This document shows positions 1 to 6,314 of a DNA stretch of 17,251 nt, in pieces. Under the pieces are notes generated by a model that saw nothing but the letters and a program-made list of their open reading frames with translations, was not told where the DNA came from and ran no database searches. The DNA is from Prevotella sp. UBA1378. GTDB taxonomy: Bacteria; Bacteroidota; Bacteroidia; Bacteroidales; Bacteroidaceae. The position numbers and the translations under genes are program-made. The stretch is from NCBI GenBank assembly GCA_002305505.1, contig DBRC01000018.1:1-17251 (forward strand). The letters are read 5' to 3'. Every line of letters begins with the position of its first letter. The stretch's first letter is position 1.

Positions 1-741
1 GACAAGACGGCTGTAATACGTCACAGGTGTATGCCAGGTGGGATGCCAGGCTCTATAATAGGCTATATGGAAGCACGGCTGTGGAACAAAGAAGTTTTGC
101 AAGAGTTTACTGACCTTTTTTTACCTCCATCCAAGTTTATGATGGAAACTTGCGTAGAGGGTGGGTATTCGGAAAGTAAGTTCCGTGTGTTATGTAATTT
201 CATTGACGTGGACAAGGTGAAGAACCCTTGTTTTAAAAAGGAAGACTATTATGTTTATCTTGGCCGTGTGAATGAAGTGAAGGGTATAAGGACGCTCTGC
301 AAAGCAGCTGAACGGTTAGATAAGAAATTGGTTGTGATTGGCGGTGGTGAATTGTTGGAGGAGCTTCAGGAAAAATATAGGGATTGTGCGTACATAGAAT
401 TTAAGGGGCAAATGCAGTGGGAGGATTTTCGCCTGTTAATAGAAAAGGCACGTTTTATGGTGCTTCCTGCGGAATGGAGCGAGAATAATCCATTGACAGT
501 GATTGAGTCGCAATCGCTTGGGACGCCGGTTTTAGGCGCAAGAATTGGTGGCATTCCTGAACTGATTGAAGAGAATGTCAATGGTATGACTTTTACATCA
601 GGTGACGTGGGCGACTTATTACATAAAATTCAGTTAATGTTTAAGCATACTTTTGACTATCAAACGTTAGCAGCAAATGCGGTCGGAAGATATTCTTCTG
701 AGGCGTATTACAAGAAAATTATGGAATATTACAAAGGATAA
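1..741 (+). CDS. GT4 family glycosyltransferase, 5'-truncated
   Basis: This is the C-terminal part of a cytoplasmic GT-B fold glycosyltransferase that would move a sugar from a nucleotide-sugar to a growing glycan. The frame is open from base 1, so the true start lies upstream; the ATG at 31 is the first internal Met, not a credible start. Counting from that Met, residues 75-100 (VYLGRVNEVKGIRTLCKAAE) form the usual start of the C-terminal nucleotide-sugar domain. VVIGGGELLEEL follows, and the EX7E motif is E151-E159 (ENNPLTVIE), followed by SLGTPVLGARIGGIPELI, a typical GT4 donor-site ending. The gene leads into a radical SAM gene 76 bp downstream on the same strand, which suggests a polysaccharide or surface-polymer locus. 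Family is clear; sugar and linkage cannot be read. Confidence 0.9.
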   Translation, partial: DKTAVIRHRCMPGGMPGSIIGYMEARLWNKEVLQEFTDLFLPPSKFMMETCVEGGYSESKFRVLCNFIDVDKVKNPCFKKEDYYVYLGRVNEVKGIRTLCKAAERLDKKLVVIGGGELLEELQEKYRDCAYIEFKGQMQWEDFRLLIEKARFMVLPAEWSENNPLTVIESQSLGTPVLGARIGGIPELIEENVNGMTFTSGDVGDLLHKIQLMFKHTFDYQTLAANAVGRYSSEAYYKKIMEYYKG

Positions 742-769
742 TATAAAAAAGAATTATGGCGGATTTAGA

Positions 770-786
770 GCCCCTTGATAAGGGGC
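770..786 (+). repeat. Perfect short hairpin between glycosyltransferase and radical SAM genes
   Basis: GCCCCTT (770-776) and AAGGGGC (780-786) form a perfect 7-bp GC-rich stem with a 3-base loop in the 76-bp gap before the radical SAM gene. There is no T-run after it, so it is not a standard rho-independent terminator. It could be an attenuator, a partial terminator or an mRNA processing site. The hairpin is seen; the role is inference. Confidence 0.5.
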
Positions 787-817
787 GGCTATAGAGCAAG
801 GATTAAATTATTAAAAG

Positions 818-2026
818 ATGGAAAATAAGAAATTAAATGGTACGGTTATCGTTACCTATAGGTGTAACGCCCGTTGCTCCATGTGCAATCGATACAAGGC
901 TCCTTCGAAGCAGGAAGAGGAAATCTCTCTTGAGACCATCAAGAAACTTCCAAGGATGTACTTTACGAATATTACCGGCGGTGAGCCTTTTATCAGGACT
1001 GACTTGAAAGAGGTGGTGCGTGAGTTGTATAAGAAGAGCGATCGCATCGTGATTTCTACTAACGGGTTTTTCACCGACCGCATCATAGAGCTTTGTAAGG
1101 AGTTTCCCCAAATCGGTATCCGTATCTCTATAGAGGGATTGGAGCGGACCAATAATGAAATCAGAGGCTTGAACAACGGCTATCAACGTGGTTATACGAC
1201 ACTGAAAAAGCTCCGCGAGATGGGGATGAAGGATGTTGGCTTCGGGATGACTGTTCAAGACAAGAATGCACAAGACCTCGTGCCGCTATATAAAATTTCG
1301 GATGAGATGGGGATGGAATTTGCTACGGCTTCACTTCATAATTCGTTTTACTTTGTGGAAGCGAAGAATATAATCCATGATCGTCCGATGGTTGCAAAGA
1401 ATTTCGAGAACTTAGTGAATGAGCTGCTGAACTCAAACTCACCGAAGAAGTGGTTCCGCGCTTATTTCAACCATGGACTTATCAATTACATTTATGGGCA
1501 GAAGCGGCTGTTGCCCTGCGATATGAGTTTTGATACTTTCTTTATTGACCCGTACGGGGATGTGATGCCCTGCAATGGCACAAAGGATAAGGAAGTAATG
1601 GGTAATTTGAATCTGCAGACATGGGATGAATTGTGGAATTCGCCTGAGGCAGAAGCTGTTCGCAAGAAGGTGCGTTGCTGTGATCGCGATTGCTGGATGA
1701 TCGGTTCGGTAGCTCCTGCGATGAAGAAGTATATATCTGTGCCTACAATGTGGGTTCTTAAGCATAAAGCAAAGAATCTGTTGGGAATAAAGTATTCGAT
1801 GTATGAAAACCCGATATGCTGCGACTTGCGTGATGGTAAGGTTACAAAGGAGGACTTGGACCGGCTTTCTACATGCGACGTGAATGCTGTAGTAAACACC
1901 GGGCTTTCTGAATACTCCAAAGAGGCCTTGAAGGGCAAACGCGGGGAGGATATTGTAAATGCAGATGTAGCGGAACAGGGGTATGAGGCGACAGAAGCTG
2001 AGACGGAAAGGGAAATAGAAATATAA
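818..2026 (+). CDS. Radical SAM/SPASM domain protein
   Basis: A 402-residue cytoplasmic iron-sulfur enzyme of the radical SAM superfamily. The cluster-binding CX3CX2C motif is C16-C20-C23 (CNARCSMC), followed by GGEP at 54-57, the SAM-binding signature. The C-terminal half has the cysteine pattern of a SPASM auxiliary-cluster domain: C234, C252 (in DPYGDVMPCNG), the C287/C288 pair and C292, with GNLNLQTWDELWNSP between them. The radical motif begins at residue 16, so there is no room for an N-terminal peptide-binding RRE domain. Residues 335-402 form an extra tail that becomes acidic (AEQGYEATEAETEREIEI). SPASM proteins are known as peptide maturases, sulfatase maturases and carbohydrate-modifying enzymes. 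Here it sits between two glycosyltransferases, 4 bp before the second, so modification of a sugar or of a glycosylated peptide is inferred. The substrate is unknown. Confidence 0.93.
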   Translation: MENKKLNGTVIVTYRCNARCSMCNRYKAPSKQEEEISLETIKKLPRMYFTNITGGEPFIRTDLKEVVRELYKKSDRIVISTNGFFTDRIIELCKEFPQIGIRISIEGLERTNNEIRGLNNGYQRGYTTLKKLREMGMKDVGFGMTVQDKNAQDLVPLYKISDEMGMEFATASLHNSFYFVEAKNIIHDRPMVAKNFENLVNELLNSNSPKKWFRAYFNHGLINYIYGQKRLLPCDMSFDTFFIDPYGDVMPCNGTKDKEVMGNLNLQTWDELWNSPEAEAVRKKVRCCDRDCWMIGSVAPAMKKYISVPTMWVLKHKAKNLLGIKYSMYENPICCDLRDGKVTKEDLDRLSTCDVNAVVNTGLSEYSKEALKGKRGEDIVNADVAEQGYEATEAETEREIEI

Positions 2027-2030
2027 CGGT

Positions 2031-3113
2031 ATGAAAATCGTTGTAACGGGCACCCGCGGTATCCCGAATATAATGGGCGGTGTTGAGACGCATTGCGAAG
2101 AACTATTCCCTCGTATTGCGACAAGGGGGCTGGATGTGACACTTATCCGCCGTCAGTCGTATGTTCACGACTCTCTGGTAGAATGGAGTGGAGTGAAACT
2201 GATAGACATTCCTACACCGAAGAAAAAAGCATTTGAAGCCATCATCCATACTTTTAGGGCTATTAATACAGCAAAAAGCTTGAAAGCGGATGTAGTTCAT
2301 TTGCATGCTATAGGTCCGGCATTACTTGTGCCGTATGCTCGCATTCTGGGTATGAAGGTTGTATTTACTCATCATGGTCCGGATTACGATCGTGACAAGT
2401 GGGGGAGTGCCGCAAAAAACATACTCAAACTTGGTGAAAGAATGGGATGTATGTTTGCTAATGATGTGATAGTGATTTCTGATGTAATCAGGAATTTGGT
2501 GGAGCAGAAGTATGGAAGGAGGAAGAACGTACACCTTATTTATAATGGGGTACCAGAGCCTCATATCTGTGATTATCCGGAATATTTTAAAGAATTGGGT
2601 ATCGAGAAAGAAAAGTTTATACTTGGGATGTGTCGTTTCGTTCCGGAGAAAAACTTGCACCATCTGATAGAAGCTTGCTCAAGGATTGATGTGCAGGGTT
2701 GTAAATTGGTATTGGCTGGTGATACGGATTTTGAGGATGATTATTCGCGTAGATTAAAAGAAACGGCACGGAGTCATGGTGTAATACTGACCGGATTTAT
2801 AAAAGGGCGAAAACTTCATTCACTTTTGACTAACTGCCGATGTTTTTGCTTGCCATCAAGTCATGAGGGATTACCGATAGCATTGCTTGAGGCAATGAGT
2901 TATGGCGCTCCTGTTGTCGTGAGCAACATTCCTGCCAATCTTGAAGTGGGGTTGCCTGCAGGATACTATTTTCCGTGTGGTGACGTGGATATGCTTGCTG
3001 GAAAATTACAAGAAGTAGTGAATGCCCCAGCTAAACGTGTTAAGTATGAAATGGATAAGTATAATTGGGATACAATTGCGGAACAGGTAGTGAAAGTTTA
3101 TGAAGGATTATGA
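2031..3113 (+). CDS. GT4 family glycosyltransferase
   Basis: A complete 360-residue cytoplasmic GT-B glycosyltransferase. The N-terminal acceptor domain opens with MKIVVTGTRGIPNIMGGVET, the glycine-rich loop and GGVE signature of the rhamnosyltransferase-like (DUF1972-type) branch of GT4, and has THHGPDYDRDKWG around 113-125. The C-terminal domain starts near 197 (ILGMCRFVPEKNLHHLIEA), has VLAGD at 227-231 and the donor-site EX7E motif E279-E287 (EGLPIALLE). The start at 2031 is supported by full alignment of the N-terminal motif and a 4-bp gap after the radical SAM gene. The 3' end overlaps the next gene by 14 bp, so these are likely translationally coupled. Transfer of a sugar to a lipid-linked or peptide-linked acceptor is inferred; donor and acceptor are not known. 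Confidence 0.93.
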   Translation: MKIVVTGTRGIPNIMGGVETHCEELFPRIATRGLDVTLIRRQSYVHDSLVEWSGVKLIDIPTPKKKAFEAIIHTFRAINTAKSLKADVVHLHAIGPALLVPYARILGMKVVFTHHGPDYDRDKWGSAAKNILKLGERMGCMFANDVIVISDVIRNLVEQKYGRRKNVHLIYNGVPEPHICDYPEYFKELGIEKEKFILGMCRFVPEKNLHHLIEACSRIDVQGCKLVLAGDTDFEDDYSRRLKETARSHGVILTGFIKGRKLHSLLTNCRCFCLPSSHEGLPIALLEAMSYGAPVVVSNIPANLEVGLPAGYYFPCGDVDMLAGKLQEVVNAPAKRVKYEMDKYNWDTIAEQVVKVYEGL

Positions 3114-4263
3114 ATATTTCTTTCAACTGCTACAGGTTGCAATAGGGCATAGAGAACAGCTATCTGAGATTCCTACAGCAGAAATATGGAGCCGGCTTTT
3201 TGATATTAGCCGGAAACAGGCTTTACAAGGGATTGCTTTCTATGGAGTCCAACAACTCCCAAGGGAACAATGGCCTTCGAGCGAGTTTGTACTGAAATGG
3301 ATGGCAGTAGAAGAATATATAAAAAAGATAAATTTAAAAACTACTGCGGTATGCTTGAAATTGACTGAACGGTTAGAGAAGGATGGTTTTAGTTCGTGCA
3401 TACTCAAGGGACAGGCTAATCATATATATTATGACCACGTAAGCGCTAACAATGTACTCGGGAGTTTAAGAGTCCCGGGCGACGTGGATGTTTGGGTACG
3501 TCCTGCTTCTGTAGTTAAACATCCTATAAAGACCGTAATTGAATATTTCGAAAGGAAGGAATTGGTTGAGTCGCTTTGTTATTTGCATGCAGAAGTTAGA
3601 AATATTGATGGAGTACCAGTAGAGATACATTTTAGGCCTTCGTTTATGAATGCTCCTTGGAATAATTGCCGCTTTTTGAGGTTGTTTGAAGATGAGAGAA
3701 GTAATTGTATTGAACCGGTTGTGGTTGACGATGAGTCTACTATGCATAAGTTAAGAACGGATTATGATGTTATCTTCCAGTTAAATCATATCTACCGGCA
3801 TCTGATTGACGAGGGGGTGGGATTACGGCAGGTATTGGATTATTATATGCTGCTCAAAGCCTATCATGATGAAATGCTGCTTCGTCCATTGTTGATGAAT
3901 AAGGCAATGGTGTTTGATCATATTTGTCGTTGCGGAATGAAACGCTTTGCTTCCGCTTTAATGTATGTATTACAAACTGTATTTGTCATGCCTGACAGTT
4001 TGTTACTCTGTAAACCTTCTTCTAAAGATGGAGCTTTCTTGCTTTATGAAATTATGCGATCAGGTAATTTTGGCCATTTTGATACTCGTATGCAAGATTT
4101 AGAGGTTAAAAAAGGCAAGACATCTTATCAAGTAAAGCGTGCTGTCCGCCGTTTTAGCCGCAATTTCCGCTTCATTGCGAGTTATCCCGGTGAAGTTATT
4201 TGTGAGCCGATTGCAAGAATCATTCACTTTGCATGGAGAAAATTTAAAATGTACAGATATTAG
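3100..4263 (+). CDS. Nucleotidyltransferase family protein (NTP_transf_5-like, PF14907 type)
   Basis: A 387-residue cytoplasmic protein. The recognisable core is residues 99-135: SCILKGQANHIYY, then SLRVPGDVDVWV. This LKG...R..GD(I/V)D arrangement is the nucleotidyltransferase active-site pattern of the NTP_transf_5 family, with D128 and D130 as likely metal ligands. The motif VEIHFRPSFM follows near 175. The rest is mostly helical, ending in a basic tail (WRKFKMYRY). Proteins of this type are common in Bacteroidota polysaccharide loci and some peptide-modification loci, but to my knowledge their substrates are poorly defined. The start at 3100 lies inside the end of the upstream glycosyltransferase gene (14-bp overlap), which argues for one operon and coordinated function. 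It is the last gene of the run; no terminator with a T-tract is obvious right after it. Confidence 0.82.
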   Translation: MKDYEYFFQLLQVAIGHREQLSEIPTAEIWSRLFDISRKQALQGIAFYGVQQLPREQWPSSEFVLKWMAVEEYIKKINLKTTAVCLKLTERLEKDGFSSCILKGQANHIYYDHVSANNVLGSLRVPGDVDVWVRPASVVKHPIKTVIEYFERKELVESLCYLHAEVRNIDGVPVEIHFRPSFMNAPWNNCRFLRLFEDERSNCIEPVVVDDESTMHKLRTDYDVIFQLNHIYRHLIDEGVGLRQVLDYYMLLKAYHDEMLLRPLLMNKAMVFDHICRCGMKRFASALMYVLQTVFVMPDSLLLCKPSSKDGAFLLYEIMRSGNFGHFDTRMQDLEVKKGKTSYQVKRAVRRFSRNFRFIASYPGEVICEPIARIIHFAWRKFKMYRY

Positions 4264-4381
4264 AAGTTGGATATCATTATCTCAGCATGTGGGACTTCAG
4301 GCTCGTTTATTTGTCTATACATATACCAAGGTATTGCGCTTATCAGTGCGGGAAGAGATGATAGCTTAATCTGTAATTTAG

Positions 4382-4398
4382 CCTGAGTTCGGGATAAG
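4382..4398 (+). repeat. 17-bp dispersed repeat, copy 1
   Basis: CCTGAGTTCGGGATAAG occurs here and again, identical and in the same orientation, at 17167-17183. Both copies lie downstream of a finished transcription unit and outside any gene. The flanks do not match well, so only this short core is shared. A dispersed intergenic repeat of the host genome is likely; the function is unknown. Confidence 0.6.
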
Positions 4399-4406
4399 GG
4401 TATCAC

Positions 4407-4455
4407 GTTAATCCGGACGGCGGTGCCCCTTTGTGCTGCGGCGGCACGGATTAAC
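4407..4455. repeat. Inverted repeat with GC-rich loop
   Basis: GTTAATCCG (4407-4415) is the perfect reverse complement of CGGATTAAC (4447-4455). The arms enclose a 31-base GC-rich segment in which TGCC (4424-4427) can also pair with GGCA (4443-4446), extending the stem across a bulge on the left side. It could fold as RNA or cruciform DNA. There is no T-run after it. Confidence 0.55.
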
Positions 4456-4475
4456 AGATTTACGGATAACGTATT

Positions 4476-4526
4476 GAAATCGTACAAGCACCTTGTAGCA
4501 GGAGTACAAGATGCTTGTACGATTTC
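4476..4526. repeat. Strong 51-nt hairpin (15 bp + 6 bp stem)
   Basis: The left arm GAAATCGTACAAGCA (4476-4490) is a perfect reverse complement of 4512-4526. After one C/A mismatch, CTTGTA (4492-4497) pairs with TACAAG (4505-4510), leaving a 7-base loop GCAGGAG. Three more pairs, one of them a G-U wobble, can extend the base. GATTAAATGC follows rather than a T-run, so it is not a typical rho-independent terminator. Candidates are a processed RNA element, a bidirectional mRNA 3' stabiliser or a protein-binding palindrome. The structure is seen; its role is inference. Confidence 0.7.
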
Positions 4527-4564
4527 GATTAAATGCAAGTTCAACCGTGAAAATTTCAACAGAG

Positions 4565-4629
4565 CGTTCATGTGATGACTGTGAATATGGAAAATGGAAG
4601 TATATTCAGTCCTTGCATTGGAATGAACG
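4565..4629. repeat. Nested imperfect inverted repeats upstream of hipB
   Basis: The outer arms CGTTCAT (4565-4571) and ATGAACG (4623-4629) enclose inner arms ACTGTGAATAT (4578-4588) and ATATTCAGT (4602-4610), which pair apart from a 2-base bulge. The element ends 64 bp before the -7 box of the toxin-antitoxin operon. HipB-type antitoxins repress their own operon through palindromic operators, so this is a possible regulatory region. Its distance from the promoter is larger than usual for such operators. Confidence 0.4.
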
Positions 4630-4693
4630 TTAAAAATGAAGGTGAAATATCGTTTTGTAGACATCAATCTATCATAAAATAACGGAAAACGGC

Positions 4694-4701
4694 TATCTTT
4701 G
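4694..4701 (+). promoter_or_regulatory. Candidate -7 box of the hipBA-like operon
   Basis: TATCTTTG matches the Bacteroidota -7 consensus TAnnTTTG and lies 27 bp before the hipB-like start codon, which fits a short leader. No good TTTG -33 box appears at the usual 19-21 bp upstream; the nearest (4654-4657) is 36 bp away. The call rests on the -7 box alone. Confidence 0.5.
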
Positions 4702-4728
4702 CACACGTAAATAATTGTTGATTGCTTT

Positions 4729-5049
4729 ATGGCTAAGAATACAATGGGTACAAAGTTGCCTAGAAAACTTTCTGAAAAGATGCAGGTCGTAGGGGAGCAG
4801 ATCAAGCTGGCTCGCCTTCGCAGGAACCTCAGTATGGCGCAGGTGGCTGAACGTGCTACTTGTTCCGAACTCACTTTGTCGCGCGTCGAGAAAGGACTGC
4901 CTACAGTAAGCATTGGCATCTATCTTCGTGTGCTCTATGCTTTGCAACTCGACGACGATATACTTCTCATTGCAAAGGACGATCTTATTGGACGTGGACT
5001 TCAAGACCTTCAGATCAAACGCCGTGAACGTGCCACCAAAAAAGTCTGA
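4729..5049 (+). CDS. HipB-like XRE family antitoxin/repressor
   Basis: A 106-residue DNA-binding protein. Residues 23-80 form an XRE/Cro-type helix-turn-helix domain: EQIKLARLRRNLSMAQVAERA is helices 1-2 and the turn, and SELTLSRVEKGLPTVSIGIY carries the recognition helix and the conserved R-x-E-x-G region. The C-terminal tail is basic (IKRRERATKKV). The start MAKNTMGTKLP at 4729 sits 27 bp after a -7 box; the internal Met at residue 6 is a less likely alternative. The stop is followed after 3 bp by the HipA-like gene, the normal antitoxin-first order of hipBA. By family knowledge it would bind and neutralise the HipA kinase and repress the operon. The pairing is strongly supported by context, though XRE domains alone are not specific. 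Confidence 0.88.
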   Translation: MAKNTMGTKLPRKLSEKMQVVGEQIKLARLRRNLSMAQVAERATCSELTLSRVEKGLPTVSIGIYLRVLYALQLDDDILLIAKDDLIGRGLQDLQIKRRERATKKV

Positions 5050-5052
5050 GGT

Positions 5053-6300
5053 ATGAAGAAACTATTCGTTTATGCCGACTTCGACTGGCTTCAACAAGTA
5101 GAACTTGTGGGAGAATTAACCATGGATAGCATCCGTGGCGGTGAGACGTACGGTTTTAAATACGATGCAGGTTGGCTGAAAGACCATGGTGGTGTGGTGC
5201 TAAGTGACGATATTAACAATTATGTAGGGATGCAATACACTCAACCAGGCAAAGACATCTTCGGATGTTTTTCAGATTCCTTGCCCGATCGTTGGGGGCG
5301 AACTCTTGTGCTTCGCCGTGAGCAGATTTTGGCTGCTGAAGAGAACCGCCCCATACGCCGATTGTCGTCGATGGATTATCTTCTTGGTATAGACGATGCC
5401 TCCCGTATGGGCGGATTCCGTTTCAAGGAAGATCCGGATGGTGAATTTATCAATACGACCGACGAGTTCCAGATTCCCCCAATCGCCAGCATTAGGGAAC
5501 TCATAGCTGCTAGCCAGGAGATTGAGTTGTGCGAAGAAAAGAATATGCTGCCTGAGAAGAAATGGTTGATGCAGCTTGTTCACCCAGGCACTTCGCTGGG
5601 TGGTGCCCGCCCAAAGGCTTCGGTAGTGGATGAAGGGGGACATCTGTATGTAGCCAAATTCCCTTCAAAAAAAGACTTATACGATGTGGGTCTATGGGAG
5701 CATTTTGCGCACCTTGTGGCAAAATCAGCAGGTATTAGCTGTGCAGAAACCCACATGGTTACAGCTGGCAGCAAGTACCATACACTCCTGTCGCGCAGGT
5801 TTGACCGGGCAGAAGAAGGGAAGCGCATTCACTTTGCATCGGCCATGACGATGTTGGGATTGACCGATGGTCAGAATGCATCGACCGGCAATGGATATCT
5901 TGATATAGTTGATTTCATTGTTCGGGGATGCTGCGACGTGGAAAGCAACCTTCAGGAACTGTTCCGAAGAGTTGCATTCAATATAGCCATTGGCAATAGC
6001 GACGACCACTTTCGCAATCATGGCTTCCTGTTGACCAACCGAGGCTGGACGCTATCACCTGCTTACGATCTTAATCCGACGCTGTCCCATGAACAGAGTC
6101 TTCTGATCAACAACTATACAACGGAGTCAAGTCTCGACATTTTGCTGGAATCGAGCGCTGACTACATGCTTTCCGCAAAGACTGCCACTCAAATTATAGA
6201 AGAAGTAAAAGGTGCATTGTCCACTTGGAAATGGATTGCTACATCCATCGGTCTGTCACCATCCGAACAGAATATGTTTAAGGACCGATTTGAACAATAA
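5053..6300 (+). CDS. HipA-like serine/threonine kinase toxin
   Basis: A 415-residue full-length HipA-family kinase. Residues 1-105 are the N-terminal subdomain (the couple_HipA region) and the rest the kinase core. HPGTSLGGARPKAS (177-190) is the glycine-rich ATP loop; S181 sits where E. coli HipA has its autophosphorylated Ser150. K202 in LYVAKFPS is a plausible ATP-binding lysine. GNSDDHFRN (314-322) matches the catalytic loop, with D317 equivalent to D309 of E. coli HipA, and SPAYDLNPT (336-343) holds the metal-binding D339. All recognisable catalytic residues are present, so it is probably active. E. coli HipA phosphorylates glutamyl-tRNA synthetase and causes growth arrest; the target here is not known. 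It is one gene, not the split HipS/HipT form, and it converges on the DUF4831 gene with only 14 bp between stop codons. Confidence 0.92.
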   Translation: MKKLFVYADFDWLQQVELVGELTMDSIRGGETYGFKYDAGWLKDHGGVVLSDDINNYVGMQYTQPGKDIFGCFSDSLPDRWGRTLVLRREQILAAEENRPIRRLSSMDYLLGIDDASRMGGFRFKEDPDGEFINTTDEFQIPPIASIRELIAASQEIELCEEKNMLPEKKWLMQLVHPGTSLGGARPKASVVDEGGHLYVAKFPSKKDLYDVGLWEHFAHLVAKSAGISCAETHMVTAGSKYHTLLSRRFDRAEEGKRIHFASAMTMLGLTDGQNASTGNGYLDIVDFIVRGCCDVESNLQELFRRVAFNIAIGNSDDHFRNHGFLLTNRGWTLSPAYDLNPTLSHEQSLLINNYTTESSLDILLESSADYMLSAKTATQIIEEVKGALSTWKWIATSIGLSPSEQNMFKDRFEQ

Positions 6301-6314
6301 GCTGTCCAGCAATA

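Larger units (their letters stand above)
4264..4728. other. 465-bp region without a convincing gene, rich in inverted repeats
   Basis: No open frame here has family-like content. The stretch contains a 17-bp sequence repeated near the window's right end (4382-4398), a 9-bp inverted repeat enclosing a GC-rich loop (4407-4455), a very strong hairpin (4476-4526), and a nested pair of imperfect inverted repeats (4565-4629). It ends with a Bacteroidota -7 box ahead of the hipB-like gene. It also marks the change from the AT-richer glycan locus to the rest of the window, so it may be an island junction. Possible contents are a structured RNA, the operator region of the toxin-antitoxin module, or the remains of a small mobile element. 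I cannot choose between these from sequence alone. Confidence 0.6.

Noticed and set aside
1439..2142. Two long minus-strand frames over the 3' half of the radical SAM gene
   Set aside because: They overlap each other and a well-supported coding gene, and show no recognisable motifs.
4139..4369. A 76-codon frame crossing the end of the nucleotidyltransferase gene into the gap
   Set aside because: More than half overlaps a real gene in another frame, and there is no promoter, family pattern or leader signal.
4407..4455. Integron attC-like site, because GTTAATC and GATTAAC flank a GC-rich loop
   Set aside because: The core-site consensus GTTRRRY/RYYYAAC is not matched, the sites are in the wrong order, and no integrase or cassette is present.
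4407..4526. tRNA gene or CRISPR repeats
   Set aside because: No tRNA cloverleaf or TTCGA-type T-arm can be placed, and the repeats are single inverted pairs rather than direct repeats with spacers.
4260..4919. A 219-codon minus-strand frame covering the gene-free region and part of hipB
   Set aside because: It runs through all three inverted repeats and antisense to the HipB-like helix-turn-helix domain; no domain pattern is visible.
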